A DNA stretch of 64,000 nt from Dolomedes plantarius (lineage: Eukaryota > Arthropoda > Arachnida > Araneae > Dolomedidae): the NCBI GenBank assembly GCA_907164885.2, contig OU015501.1:66812808-66876807 (forward strand). Reading direction: 5' to 3'. This document shows positions 1 through 13,770 of the stretch, one piece after another. How positions within the stretch are numbered: position 1 is the stretch's first letter; each line of letters opens with the position of its first letter. The notes under the pieces are model-generated. The model was not told where the DNA came from. It saw nothing but the letters and a program-made list of their open reading frames with translations, and made no database searches. Both the position numbers and the translations under genes were made by a program.

Positions 1-3000
1 ATAAATCGCATTCATTTATTACATTACCACAATGTGCGCATGAATTAGATATTATACACGTATATTGTTCATATATTTAAGTATTAAAAAATGATAGACA
101 ATATTACATATTAACGTTCAAAAGGAGTAAATATTCATAAATTTCCTTGTGAAAAATTAGAGGATTCTTTCCGAGGAGTGAACAATTATTTTTTTTCTGG
201 CTTAGCATCTTCTTTGGAAAAATATGAAAGAATCATCTCATTATCTATATAATCTAATAAAATTAATTATACATGCCTTTAATTTTTTTTCATCACAAAA
301 CTGTAATACAGAGTTTTTCATTGTTACTATAGCATAAGACTCATTTAGACCTTTAATTCAATTAACAAAATTGATATAAAAATACAAAAAATAGAGAACT
401 TTGTGGAAATAGTTCAGAGCTGTGCATTTCCTTATTTTAGAGTAGTAACAAGTGATAAATAAAAACTAAATGCCACTTACCTCTTTTAAAAACATATTAC
501 CAAAACTGGTTATATTTAGGAAAGCCTACAAACAATTAGTCATGGGTTAATGAAAAGAAAAGGAATTCTGCATACTTAGAGCTTAATAACTTCTGAGAAA
601 ATTAACGCCAAGTTCAGGTATTTTACTTAGGATACTGAATCATCTTATTTCGCTGCAATAATCAGATACAGCTTTCATAATTGAATTTGTAGGACCTTTT
701 TTATTTATTATTGAATCATTCTTTCCTTACTACAAGTTTAACTTTATTATACATCAAAATAAAGGAAATATTTTTGTGGAAATGGTAAGCATAAAATAGC
801 TGATATTGGCAATTCAAATACGAAACATTTAAACAAAGGAATACCTGAAAATTATAAAAAAAGTGCTCTAAAATGATAAAAATATTTACATCATTTTTCC
901 ACTGTGACTGTAAGAAAACTGATAAGGTTAGTAAAAAAAGTATTCTGTAAGGCATTTTATTTTAAAAATTCTGTTAAATATTTTCTTTTTTGAAATAACC
1001 ATTACATTACACATATTTTGGCTTAAGCAAATAACACAAAACCAGAAAAAAAATGTAATGCGGCATAGAAAAAATTTATCGCGATGCATATTTATGCATC
1101 TTTTTCTTTCAGGATTAAAGGTTCTTTAAACATTTATTTTCTATTTTTTATGTAGCTTTTTATTCACTGACGTTCTAGTAGAAAAAACTCTCATGCATAA
1201 AAATATTGAAAAGACTTATTCATTAGATGCGATTAATGAGAGAAAATTAAACCTGCCCAAGTCTTTATACAAAACACTGCCTTAGAAGCTTGCTAATAAA
1301 GTGTGTTTACCTAAATTAAGATGCATATAAAATTCTTAAGAAGTAAAAGGTGTCCAATAAATAAAAATTTGTAATTAATCTTGTGAAACTTAAAGGAGTA
1401 TGATTTTAAACTGATTAGTAAAATAGAATGTCTTTGTTTTCTCAAAGTGCGCTTTCATTTTCTATGTCGAGATTCAGTATCGAAAGAGAATATTTTTAGT
1501 AAAAAATTATAGCATAAGTAACTTGTAGGATATTTCAACGCAGTTTTATCCACAGCATAGTTACTTTAAAATTTAAAATTTCATGTATTAAAAAAATCAT
1601 CATATTCTATTTTGGTTCTTTCTTCCAAAAGATTTTTAGTCTTTTTTGACATGTGATAAGATACTCCCATTCTTTTGATTTATTACAAACACTACTTATG
1701 ATTTTTTCTTCATAGTTTTACGGCAGATGTTACTATAAAGGTCTCCTTTATGTAAAAATAAAGTATTATAATGATGAAGTAATATATACTTGATTTCATC
1801 TAAACTCGATATTTTTAAAAGGGTAGTTTTCTTTTATATCCTTTAAAGACAACTGGTTTCATCTAATTAGTATGATTAAGCTTAAATCCCTATCACCCAT
1901 CTGCCTGCTTATGCATGCATCGTAAAAGTCCAGACAAATCGTTCATTCTCATATAAAATGTCAATTTGATTCACAAAAGAGGGAATATCAGATCTTTTTC
2001 CATAATAAAAACTAAAATTCTATGTCAATTTCAACATAATTAATTAATGTTTTATATGTTATATATAAAATATCATTTAAAACATCAAAATAATATTGCA
2101 TAGTCAGTTTTTTGTAGCATTTTCTGGCCATTTTTTGATTATCCATGTTTGCGGATTTTACGTGCCCGTACTATCGAATTTTACTTGTGCATTAATTAGC
2201 ACAATTACTCGGGAGTTCAGTGTACTGTCTTTGCGATATTTCAAACTATTCTTAAGATCGATGTATTAAGTTCGTCGCAACCGTTTATACTCCAAAAAGA
2301 ACGGTAGGTACGATAAAGGATAACTTTGATAACAAATTCTTCCATTTTCAAAATACAAAAGGCAACTATGTTTCAACTCATCATAACAATTAGTTTATTT
2401 ATTATCTAATACAACATCGTCAGAGTTACATTAATGGACCTTTTGATCACTTCCTTTTGTATGGACAATCTTCTAACGCCATTGTACATCATCCACCACT
2501 AGCATTTATGAATAACTGCCATTCATCAATCAAATCGTCCTGCAACTGTTGACTGCCAATAATCAATTAAGTTCTGTTTTATTGTCCCGTAAGATTTTCA
2601 AGCCGCTACTTCAGTTACGGTTTTGCCATTCATGAATAATAATGAGGACCTCAGTATTCACTAAACATTAGAAAAGCTTGCAAATTTTCTGCGTAATTCA
2701 CTTACCACTTATTAAAGGGTATTTTATGACTGAAAACAATAGAATTGTGCGCATTTTTTGTTCTAAGAAAGCTATTTTGGAGCTTTTAGGCACATTAATG
2801 GCAGAAGATAAGCATTTTTTGAGCAATTAATTTGCCATATAAGATATTCGTGGAAATTGGAATTCTTTGCTAACACAAGAGGGGAGTTCTTAAGGTGTCA
2901 AATAGTTTTAAACAGGGGTTACTTTTTTAATTATAATGCAATACTTTGTCAATTTTATTAATGCATCAAACTATGTTTTTCTTTTAATAAAAAAATTTGC

Positions 3001-3754
3001 ACAATAATTTGTGCACAATCTTGTTTAAACTTGATCATTAAAATATTAAAAACCAAGACAGCCATTATGCAATTAATGACTACTTATTAATTAAATAAAA
3101 CATAACGACATATTTGGAACAAATTTACAAATCTGTTATGAAAGAATACGGAGTTATGATAGAGATACAATTAGCATAATTTAATACTATTATAGAGATT
3201 TATAAGTATAAGTTATTGTTTATAACTACTTAAATTAAATTTTTGTGTATCAAACATACATCTCAAATGCTCTTTTTTGATAATGTTCTTATATACAAAG
3301 TTTCGATGAAGTAAATTATTAAGCAGAATTATTTGTAAATTAAGCCATAGCGCAACTATTGCAAGTGAAACTGAAAAATTCTTTTGGATGTTTCTTTTAC
3401 AAACTACCCATAAATCGGCCTCATATTCATAAAATAAAAAATTAACTGGACTTAGCCATTAACGAAAAACATTTCAAGATCGCTGCTATTTCATGCTATG
3501 CAAGTATTGTTTAGAGTACGTAGCTCGAATGCACTGTACAAAGCCTCAGATCGCAATTATTGTGTATTCAGATTCAAATTAAAAATAAGTTTTTAACCAC
3601 AAATATTTCTGACATGTACAAAAATGAAATATACAACATTAATAATGCGGACTTTGGACGAAACATCTAAAGTTATTACAAAGGAAATAGTTCCTTCTTT
3701 TATGCTTGTTTGACTGTCAGTTGACAGACATGTCCAAAATCAGTAGTTGGGCTT
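1..3754. other. AT-rich DNA, no gene recognised
   Basis: A 3.7-kb AT-rich stretch with no long open frame, no inverted-repeat element I can delimit and no RNA gene. The only exon-like signal is the short splice-bounded frame at 481-525, listed separately. Likely intron or intergenic sequence. Confidence 0.6.
481..525 (-). CDS. Candidate 45-nt micro-exon (very tentative)
   Basis: Read on the minus strand, this segment follows an acceptor-like TTTGTAG and ends at GAG/GTAAGTG, a strong donor. One frame is open across all 45 nt and would give 15 residues (AFLNITSFGNMFLKE) with phase-0 junctions. No protein family is recognised. In AT-rich DNA such pairs of splice-like signals arise by chance, so this is only a candidate. 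It cannot follow the candidate exon at 6694-6782 directly, because that exon ends in phase 1 and the phase-1 reading of this segment hits a stop. Confidence 0.15.
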
Positions 3755-3975
3755 GGGGCGGCCCAGTGGTACAGCTATCTGGTTTTCGGTGCTGAGGGTG
3801 CTCGGATCGAATCCTGGCGCCACGCCACGAAAAATGCCTTCGTTCGTGTCGTCCCTTCATAGGGGGTAATGCTGTCCGCCTATATGGTGCCCCCCCCCAA
3901 TAAAATGGGCAGTAAAATTGCGGCGTAGTATAGGCGAATGTTTGACGACAAGTGCCTCCGCATTGGAAAAAAAAT
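3755..3975 (+). repeat. tRNA-derived SINE, family A, copy 1
   Basis: About 220 bp with a tRNA-like head: an A-box-like CCCAGTGGTACAG, then a B-box-like GGATCGAATCC about 35 bp later. A unique body follows (CGTCCCTTCATAGGGGG, CCTATATGGTGCCCCC), then the 3' motif GACAAGTGCCTCCGCATTGG and an A-rich tail. A second copy lies at 7057 and the 3' half at 25061. Pol III promoters and A-tails are typical of SINEs. I see no clean target duplication here. Confidence 0.8.
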
Positions 3976-6693
3976 CAATCAATAAAAATTCATGAATCAA
4001 CTTTTCCAGAATCTTAAAACAAAGGTTAATATCCCCCTTATTGAAAAAACTGAGGTCTTCTTTATTATAATTTTTCATTTTTCTCCTTTGACTTACAAAG
4101 ATAGAGGATAAATCATTTATTTTCTTTTCACCCCTGTTATTGATACGCTTCTGAAATGTAACTTGTCGTTTCTGTCAATGTCTAGTCTATGTACCATAAT
4201 GCTGTTTAAAATTGAATATAACATAATGTGAGTCCAAATTACATTAACTTCGAAACAGATGATGTAATATGATACTGAGACAGTTTATTCAGACTTTATT
4301 GGATAAAATAGTGAGACACCATCCATTTTCTGATCCTTGTCGAGTAATAAAATTTGACAGTTATTTTAAAGCTATTCATAATCTATAAAGAATTTCATAA
4401 GATTAATCCATTGCTAAAAATACGTAAAATTTAATTACCGATGTTTATTCCATATTTCTAAACTGAACTTAAACTCTTGAATGAAAATATACTGAAAACA
4501 AAATCTTACTATCGGTGTTTTGGATTTAAATACTTTAAAAAACTAATTATTTTTCTTTCATTTTCCATTTTTAATAATTTCCTCCTTATAACTGTTTATT
4601 TAAAAAAATTGCAAATAGCTTTTCATTTCAAACACATATTGATCAAATGCTTAATTATAGTTTCAAGACGTTGATAGAGAGATTTGTGAGCTCCAGGCGG
4701 CAGTGTATATTTCTGCAAGTATATTTTTTCAAGTTTTCAAAAACTTTAATATACAAAGTATATTTTTAAAATTCTGCTTTTAATTATTGATTTTTCATAC
4801 ATTTTAACAAATTCTTAAAAAGCTTCTAGTAAAAAAGATTACTTGCACACAATTTACGTTTTTATGTTTCAGTAACGGTGCTATGAAATAAGGAAAGTGC
4901 AGAAAATGTTAACAAATGTTTAAAAAGATTTAATTTGGTTCACCAAAGATAAAACCACAATTCAGCCTAACCCAGAGAGATCTAAAACTGCACCATCGGA
5001 TGCATGTGCAGTGATACATTTTGAAAATTGGAGCTGAAAATGTTTCAGCATTAGAAATGTTGAAATACATTCGAAAATATTGATACTTAAAAAATATTTT
5101 CATAAAAGTTTCGAATTAATAATTGCAGAATTCTTTTGTCATGTACTTTGGAAATTCATTTTACATTTGAAAATTACTCTTATGATGGCTTCCAAAATTT
5201 GAAACCCTAGAAATTGAAATTCTACACAATTTTCTGAAATTGTTTTTGATCATTCACGTTGCTCCGAAAGTTTGAAGAAAACGAAGAATTTAAATACTAA
5301 GGTATTTTCTAAAATTTTTTTAGGATAATGATTTTTAACAGCCGCCAAAATCCGCTTCACAAAAGAAGTTTAGTCGCCTTTGATACTTAAAATTCTTGAG
5401 GGCGTGGCTACGTAGAACAATTCAATGTTACCGTACACCTGTATAACACAATTTTCGTTCAAACAGAGATAAAACCTCAATTCTTTATCTCTATAATTCT
5501 GTTTCAATTCTGCTGTCATTATAAATATGAGATACAGCTCTCTTTTAATAGTACTTGATATGGAATTTGGAGCAAAAAAATTTAAATCATTTTTATGTCT
5601 TCCTTTCATGCAAAAAACCATCCAGCAAAAGTTTGTAAAAGCTAAAATTAATAAAAGTAGAAACATTTATAAATTTAATAGAAACCTAAGAATAGTTAAA
5701 TAATTCTCTGTCTAGCATTGATACAATTATCAACGCTTTGCTCATTTTACTGTTTGAAGATTTGAACAAAATACTTAGAAACCCAAAGATGGTTACCTTT
5801 TCAAATATTCAAAAACGATATTTTTTTAGTCAATGAACTAAATTCTAATAGAACTTTCTGTAATGCTATTAAGAATTGCACTTCAGTTTAAATTTTATCC
5901 TAATACAAAAGAGAAAGACTAGATGAGCACTGTTCTAGTCTTTATATTCGGAAGAAATTATACACAAATTTTCTTTTTGTTAAAAAAAGATTAACAACTC
6001 AAGTAATACTCCTACATGTTAAACTTTTTAAAATTAAAATATATCCCAAATCTTTTACTGTAAAATTTCTGCTGTCATGTATTGTGTATGACATAGTACA
6101 CTTATGAAATCTCTTCTTTTTACAATCAAATTTCTTTTCAAAAAAGCTTATGTGTTTAAAGATAAATCTTATTAGAAGCATGCAGCATTTTCAGATCTTT
6201 TTGTATTTAGTAATGTTTGGGAAATTAGCTAAAACTTTTTTTATAGCGAATTTTGTGCAGTAATTTTTCTTAATAATTTGTTTTATTCTTTACAAGGATC
6301 AGATATAAATTTATTTCTGGTTTTCTATTAACATATTTTAATTTTTTTTATTTAAAAAGCTTTTATCTTAATCACATAAAGTCAAAAGTAAGTTACACTC
6401 AAGCGGTAGCATTCAAAGCAGCAAAATAGTTTAGATTTATTGGCTTGATAACGATAATTGATAAAAATATTAATATTTATAAAAAATATTAATAAAAATA
6501 TTAATAAATATTAATAAATGTTTATAATTATTAATAAAAATGTTAATAAAAATTTCAATATTTATAAAAAAATTGGATGAACTTCATTTAAAGGGTACAA
6601 ACTCCTAATATAAGCAGTTAAAACGCAATTCCTTGCCTGAATCAATGTTTAATACAAGTTTTCAATAAAGTTGAATTTAATATTTGTACTTAC
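3976..6693. other. AT-rich DNA, nothing recognised
   Basis: 2.7 kb of AT-rich sequence with only short chance open frames. There is a TTAATAAA-type low-complexity patch near 6465-6560. No element ends or exons could be supported. Confidence 0.5.
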
Positions 6694-6782
6694 CAAACAC
6701 TGTCCTGTATTCTGCAGGCTCTGTAAAAACAGGTTTAATGAAGTCCCGGTAGAAAATAAAGGTCAGTACGAAGAAAGATCCT
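6694..6782 (-). CDS. Candidate 89-nt internal exon of unknown gene
   Basis: On the minus strand this segment starts after an acceptor-like ATTAG (6784-6783) and ends at TTTG/GTAAGTAC, a near-ideal donor (GT on plus as AC at 6692-6693). One frame is open throughout: one leading base, 29 codons (starting GSFFVLTFIF, ending EPAEYRTVF) and one trailing base. The predicted peptide has a hydrophobic, possibly membrane-spanning start followed by a charged part. Base composition is visibly richer in G+C than the flanks, as expected of coding DNA. I do not recognise the protein. The alternative is coincidence. It is the best host-exon candidate in the window. Confidence 0.35.
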
Positions 6783-7056
6783 CTAATGCATATTTCATGA
6801 GAATAAATATATAGTGTTCAGCATACTAGCCGTGCCCTATTTTCCCCATGTATATAAATAATGCCATCTGAGCTTTAAGCTTAGCAAACCATACAAAATT
6901 GTTCTCAAAAAGAAATTGAAGATAAACAAAACAGCGGGTGTAATTGTCTACATAAAGAGATAATGGCTACTAAATATGTCAAAAGTTACCATTCTTGGGG
7001 AACAGATTTCTTTTAGGAAGTTTACGGCAAAAAATTGATAGAAACATTTGCAGAAA

Positions 7057-7289
7057 TGGTCGTGGTCGCATTGTGGTAAGCGCGCTGGCTTTTGGTGCCG
7101 AGGGTGCTCGGATCGAATCCCGGCGTGCCACTAAAATACCTCCGTTCGGTGTCGTCCCTTCATAGGGAGGAATTCTGGTCCGCCTATATTGTGCTCCCAT
7201 AATAAAATGGTCTGCAAAATCTGCTGCGAATAACAACAGGCGAATGTCTATCCGACAAAGTGCCTCTACATTTGGAAAAGAAAAAAAAA
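7057..7289 (+). repeat. tRNA-derived SINE, family A, copy 2, with target duplication
   Basis: Same family as 3755: an A-box region (GTCGCATTGTGGTAAGCG), a B-box-like GGATCGAATCC, the CGTCCCTTCATAGGGAGG body, a GTGCCTCTACATTTGG 3' motif and an A-rich tail. It is flanked by the 9-bp direct repeat TTGCAGAAA at 7048-7056 and 7290-7298, which is what target-primed reverse transcription by a LINE leaves. The head reads like a tRNA, but the body and A-tail make it a SINE and not a tRNA gene. Confidence 0.88.
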
Positions 7290-7298
7290 TTGCAGAAA

Positions 7299-9745
7299 GG
7301 TAACATATGTAACTATTTCAACGGCCATTGACCTAACACTTATTGTTTCCCTTTGTTTCCCCAAAAGGTTATGGTAAACTGCTCTTTACTACTTAAGCAT
7401 CCGTTGACAGCTGAGATTTATAAAAAAAATATTTTCTACAAACAAGAAATAAAATGTTTAATTTTTTCCATATTTTTCCCCTGAATGAGAAAAAAGCTAC
7501 CGGATTACTTTTTATTGAAATCTGGCAGTAATTGTGCCTCCACTGGGAAACATCAGTCACCTTGAATAGTTAAATTTTGTTGCTTATATTAAATTCCATT
7601 TATATCTGCACATTTAAAAGAGCTCCTTGCGGTGCACTCAAAATGCTCTATTTTCTACTTCTTTTGAGCTTTTCGTTCTCTTCCCTTTTCTTTAGCTTTT
7701 TTTTTAATGGATTGCATGTTTCCTTTTAAAAATTGGAGACATTTCTCACTCCTTTTTTTGCATGTTAACAAAAATCTTTCGTGATTTTAAAACTTAGTTT
7801 AACAAACATATACTGAAGTAAAAGTTTTTATTTCGTTTGATGCGAGTCGGATGAAATAATTTCTTCATAATCATATCTTACTCAAAGCATTTAAAAGATA
7901 TTTATTAAATTAATTCGTATTTTGTAGAACTGATCTGAAAAATAAATATTACAGATGACTTACGTTAAATACAAGTATTGACTTCTAGTACTGATAATTC
8001 CCTTTTACCCCTAATTTCATTGACATCTCAAAGAGCATAGGGATTTATACTAATTGTTTTTAAATTATTTCATTTCCTATGAAATCCTCATAATTCCCAT
8101 GCCCCTGATGTTTCCAAGGACTTAAATAAAAATTGGGCAATTTACTCACGTTTGTCATAATTTCACCATCAAATTATTATTTAAAAGCTATGAAATGTTT
8201 TAAAGTATTTTATAATGATGCAATCTTTTATTTACAATTTTCCTATTCTTTTTTAGGGTGGAAAAGCCTTCAAACAGTCTAATACGGCTTATAGAGAACC
8301 GAATCCTGCGACCTGTCATACAGGATATTGATTATTGAAGTACATATAGACAGAAAGAGAGAATCATTCACTAAAAAGTAAAACATATACTCTTCTATGA
8401 ATCTGGTTATTACTTTTATGTTATGATTATAATGATAAAATTAATAATAATAAAAGAAGGATAAAAACTCAAATAATTATGCTGTCGATTTCAAATATCG
8501 ATAAAAAGGATTAAATTTTCTCAAAATTTGATATCTGGTACAAAAAGAATTTAACTTTTCAATCATAAATCTCACTGAAATTGAACTCTCATTCAGAAAT
8601 TCTAGTTAAACATAGTGAAATTGTCTGAACTTTTATAAAAAAGACCATCTATTACATTCTATATCATGTATGAAAGGATCGAGAGCAATATATTTTTCGC
8701 ATAGAGGAAAATATACTTCTCTCATAACAATTATAGCTAGCTGTAAGACGGAATCTCCAATTAATTATGCCAGTGTATTTGGATGGGCTAATGAGGACTC
8801 ATTGTAATATTTCATTTTCTAAGCTGTATTGTTTGCTTTATTTCTATAGATTGGCAGATTGATTAAAATCTAGAGTATTGAAGCACAACCTCTTAATTCA
8901 TGCTGTAAATACATTTTCAGTGAGTTAACTCTAGGCGGGGAAAAAGCAAGTATATCTGGATTAAGACCACATGTTAAATTCGCAAACTGTTTTCCTAAAG
9001 TCTAAATTACAACAGTTTAATAGAAAGGAAAATGTATGTGTACGGCGATCGGTAAATTCCTTAATACCCATGAGAGTTAGTTAATTCTTTCCTATGCATA
9101 CTTAAATTAGTGCCCAGTTGAATTTTCTACACAAATTATTCTCTGAATCAAACTATGAACATAAATGACCAAGAGACAATATTTTAATGATAAACAAGTA
9201 AAGAAGTTATCAAACCATTTTGTTTCTACCTATTAATAATAGAAGAACGATGAAATAAGAATCTGAAGATACTGATGATAATTAAAAAGTATGTAAAAAG
9301 AACTTAAAGAAGAATGGACAGTGTCATTATATTGTGTTCACCTCCTACACTGTTCCCTCATTTGCATTCACCCCTTCCAATTTCTTTCATGAGAAATCGT
9401 AGCATAAGAATCTTGAACACAGATAAATAAAGAATATATCTAAATATCTCTTAATACGCATCTGGCATTTAAATAGTAATCTTCAATTAATCAATTTCCT
9501 CATCGCAAAAATCTTAGGAATGTTTTTGAGTACAGATTATATACATTTAATATCAATTTCCTTCAATCTTTTAATTTAAACGTCTAAAAACTTCATATCA
9601 TACACAATACAGTTAACTCAGTCTGTTATAACAGGCTTCAAATGTATTAAATGAATGTTAAATAAATATCTGTCAAGTTGTAACGACCCTGTTTCTGATA
9701 CAACCCTCAGTCTTATTTTTTTCTCTCTATATACGAAATATGGCT
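7299..9745. other. AT-rich DNA, nothing recognised
   Basis: Unannotated AT-rich sequence with a short AATAATAA patch near 8440-8460. No open frame of note, no inverted-repeat ends. Confidence 0.5.
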
Positions 9746-9749
9746 GGAA

Positions 9750-9830
9750 CAGGAGCTAAACTTACCATCTATAACATTCCAGACCAATGTCCTAACCTCT
9801 GAACCAACGAGTCATCCTGTTGATAAAATT
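9750..9830 (-). repeat. Degraded tRNA-like SINE head
   Basis: On the minus strand the sequence reads GTTGGTTCAGAGGTTAGGAC, close to a tRNA D-arm/A-box. About 35 bp later comes GTTTAGCTCC, a weak relic of a B-box. There is no closing acceptor stem and no intact T-arm, so it is not a working tRNA gene. It does not clearly match the other SINE families here. Confidence 0.4.
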
Positions 9831-11145
9831 TACATTATTTCTCGCCAAAAGAGAGAAAATCCTTTATATTTCTTTGGGTACTACTGTAAATCTTGATATT
9901 TTCACTGTCCGATTGATTTCCTGAAACATTCGTTAATTCCTTGGGTGTACCGATTATCAAGTAATACAGGGGGAAATAGATTTTTCACTAAATTCAACGG
10001 TTTTTTAAATTAAAATCCCTTGTATCTTACAATGAAGCAGTAATGCAAATAAATTCATCAATAATAACAACTGCAATTCAACTTATGCTGTGACTATACT
10101 CCACCATACCAGTACAATCGATGAGAGGATTTATTAAATTATCTAAGTGATCTAAGTACATCAGTACATTTTATAGAAAATAAAGATCAGATTCCATTCC
10201 TGCATCTTCATTTTTACTTTGAAAATATATCTATAAAATGTTGTAATGGGTAAAATATTGTGAGTGTAACATATGATGTGTGTGATATATTTTTGCATGC
10301 TTTTCACCCTAATAAATTCAGATCTATCATTGACTGCAAGCGGGGAATATCTTAGACCAAGTATTTCCATTTAGTTTACTCAATAATGAATTTGTACCCT
10401 TAAAATTAGAATCATATTGTAACACTTTTAAATTCCAAATATTACTGGGTTTTTAGTGCCTATACTTTTATGCGGAAAGCATTCGCAGTGCAAGAATTAA
10501 ACTACACGTGTCCAACTCTTATGCTGCTTTTAAGTTATTCTGAAGGAATATTTAGATAATAATCCTGCAGGAGAATATTTACTCTAAGCTTAATCTAACT
10601 TACTCAATATCGTCTCCTCTGTCAGCCGTTTATATATGCCTCGTGATATGATTTTCTTTTGCACACTTTAGAAGTTTCCAACAACAAGACAGGAAATAAT
10701 TAACTTTACGATAGCCAAAGAAAAACAGAAATGATCACAAAATTTCTAGTGTGTTTTCTAGTGTGCGACAACAATGAGTTATACGAAATCATAAGTTTAG
10801 TTGATTGGGCAGCTGTTTTCTGTTTTTCAAAGAGCATTCATGAATTTCATAGAGATGACTAACCTTCATATCAGTAGCAGATGTTGAAAACGTTGAGTGA
10901 TTTTGAATGGAAATTTAATTTTACCTTTTTTATTTAACGTTAGCTTCATTCAGTTTGATACTATGTTTCAAATGTCATTTGGTAAAACTGTCCTCAAAAT
11001 TGAAATTTTATATCATTATATATTGATAGAGATTGCATAAGATTTCCTGTGCAGACTTTGGGTCTTCTTTCAAACAATGTTAAATGATATATGAAATATT
11101 CTAGTAACTTATGTTTCATTTTTCACTAAAGTGTCTTTTTTACAG
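9831..11145. other. AT-rich DNA, nothing recognised
   Basis: No supported gene, RNA or element. A 69-codon chance frame at 10161-10370 (minus) has no recognisable motif. Confidence 0.45.
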
Positions 11146-11197
11146 GATTTTGAAAACATGTGAAGAATATCTAAAAGAAAAAGAAATTCAAAACTGA
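11146..11197 (+). CDS. Candidate terminal exon (tentative)
   Basis: A strong acceptor (pyrimidine-rich GTCTTTTTTACAG ending at 11145) is followed by one base, 16 open codons and TGA: the peptide would end ILKTCEEYLKEKEIQN. Two AATAAA signals follow (near 11265 and 11420), compatible with a short 3' untranslated region. No upstream exon was found and the peptide is too short to assign. Acceptor-like tracts are frequent in AT-rich DNA, so chance is a real possibility. Confidence 0.22.
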
Positions 11198-13364
11198 TAC
11201 TGGTTCTTTTATTTTGGCCGCGAATTTACGTCAGGGAATTTTTTGCCGTTGTGAAGGCAAGAAATAAACTAAATATTTATTGTGTCCTGTGTGTTCCTTC
11301 TATTTATTATTTTAGTATTTAAATTTAGTCATATTGTTTTTTTACTTAGATAGTGAGAATATTTACGTAAGAAAAAAACTGATCATCCTTTCTTCTTTAT
11401 TGTAAATGTCATATCTGTAAATAAAGTATTACGGAGGATGAGATGTATTCCTGGCTTGTGTCTGATGAAAAATGTTTTATTCATTTTCTTCATGTTTTTT
11501 CCACTATTTAAAATACATTAGTACTTTTTACAGAAGAATAATGTTACATTCAAACATCTTTACGTTTACCATGGAAAATATATCTATATGTAGTTACGGG
11601 TGTGAGTTCCTCCCACCCAACTCTACCAAAGTATCTCATTGATAGTGAACGAAGAATCCTACTGGAAACTAGCACTTTCTCTACACTGACATAACACCGA
11701 GTTAATTCACTGATAAACAGAAGGAGGCAGTAACACTTCTAAATTACGCTCTTGAATTACAAAGTATCTCAAACTCAGTGGAGTCTATTAACCACAATGT
11801 CGTGTTAGCTCGTGAATAGTTGACAATTCACTCTGCGCGTTGTCGAATTAAATTACTACTGACTTATCACCTACTTATTTATTGTTTGACTATGCTTCAT
11901 ATTGCAATACTAAGGAAGGATACTAAACTAATGAAAACAAGATGACAAAGTCTAACTGTGCCGCTAATTTTAGGTAAAATATAGAAACTTAGTAATAACA
12001 AGAGTTTTAGGTCAGACAAAATATAAAATTTCACTCATAACGGAAAGTTTTGCGAGGACATTTTAGTAGAAAAATTTTCAATCTGAAAATTATAATCAGT
12101 GAATATTTAGTTACAAAATAACAAATACAGGAAAAAGGGTACTTGGATCAAATTACTGAAAACAGCTGAGTTTAAACGATATAATCTATTTCCCACTCTG
12201 AAAGAAAATAACTGAATAAACTTAGATAGTTTAAAATATTAATCACGTGATATCGGATCAAAAAAAATTAATGAGCTTTAAATAAATTATTTCAAATTTA
12301 ATGTCATATAAAAAGAAAAAATAACTTAAGTGAATAGTTATTTTTTAATTTTGTTAGATATATGAGGTACTGGAGTCAATGAGCTACATTTTTCATGTGC
12401 AAAACTTAAGGTGACAACAGGGTAGCATTCAGGGACATCAGGGTAGCATTCTGAAGCAAACATTATGTCAGATTTAAATGCTTACAAGGGGTATATACTG
12501 GAGCTAGAAGGAATTTCATTATCAATAACATATTTAATTATCTGCTGCAACATTGCCTCAAAACGTACTTTTTTGCTCTTCTGAACAATCCAAACTGAGT
12601 CTACTTGTTTATTCATGATTAATAGATTCAATCTACAATTGATGTGATAAATTAGGAATCCTCCCATTTTACCCACCACAATCTTTTAAATTAAGAAAAA
12701 TCTATAAAGCTATATTTAAACCTCTTAATAAACTTCTCTTTTCTTCAATAAAAACCTCTGTGCCAAAGTTTCGAAAGTAAGGATCTAAAAACATACCTCT
12801 CTAACACTGGAATTTATCTTATACAGGTCATAGTAACCTCTATAAGTTATTGGCGATTTAAGAAGCTTTTACTTTGACTTATCTTTAGAACAGTTCATTA
12901 ACCATAAAGAATGAAATATTGTTTATGTCTAAAATAAATATTATAATTTCACATAGTTTATAAATAAACTTCTTCACTAAAAATACTTTATCTTAAAATC
13001 ATTTGTTCTCCAAAATCGTTTTGCGTTTGAGTACCACACTATATTATTATACTTATTATGCAATTAAAAAACGAAGACAGCTTAAATATAGGCATGGGGC
13101 ATCAGAGAGAGCTTGAATCTGTCTATTAAATCCAAATACATGGATTTCCAGGGATCTAATGCTTAAAGCTATTGGCGCAATACACTTCCGTTTGGCCACG
13201 GGGCATGACTATCTATAGATACATTTACAAAAATAATTGGCCTGACAAAAACTACTATTTATCCTTTGTGTAATCTTAAAGATATGACAAGAATGCACCT
13301 TAGATTCTGTCCGTTTTTTGTCAATACTAAATTTCGTCGAAATGTTTGTCGTATGTAATGTGCT
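11198..13364. other. AT-rich DNA, nothing recognised
   Basis: No element ends or credible reading frames. It contains the two AATAAA signals mentioned for the candidate exon at 11146. Confidence 0.4.
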
Positions 13365-13770
13365 GGGTGATGGGGGGATCGATAACTACGCTGGGATACC
13401 CTATCGCAGCAGGCGACACTGACCACTCAGCTCCTCACGTATGAACCTCCCCTACTGATCTCAGTCGTCAAAGTACACAGTACCCTTAAGTATTTCTCTC
13501 TCTCACTCTCCAGATTTGAGCTTACCTGCAATCATTCTCTCCGTGTTAAATGCTAACACATTAACTGAACTACCGAGAATTTATTTCATTCAGTCTATCT
13601 GATGTGGAATGCTGTCCCTTATGAAGATAATTTCACTCTAGAATGCAAGAGATCCTGCGCGATTGCTACCTAGTTCAAACAGCCCCTCTAAGAAGCTTTT
13701 AGCGCTCCATTGCATTGCTAGCCAATATTCTTGCTGCCAAAGGGATGATTCATCGCAGCTGGTTGAAACA
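13365..13770. other. Locally GC-richer segment with splice-donor-like site
   Basis: Base composition rises noticeably compared with the surrounding kilobases. On the minus strand the segment ends in GATTGCAG/GTAAGCTC (exon edge 13526), with an ATG at 13533-13535 in good context (AGA before ATG) shortly before the donor. It could be the 5' exon of a minus-strand gene, encoding only M-I-A plus a split codon. That is inference; it could equally be an old unrecognised repeat. Confidence 0.2.

Noticed and set aside
2700..2745. 24-nt micro-exon-like segment with good splice signals on the minus strand
   Set aside because: Too short to distinguish from chance; linking it to other candidate exons soon leads to a stop.
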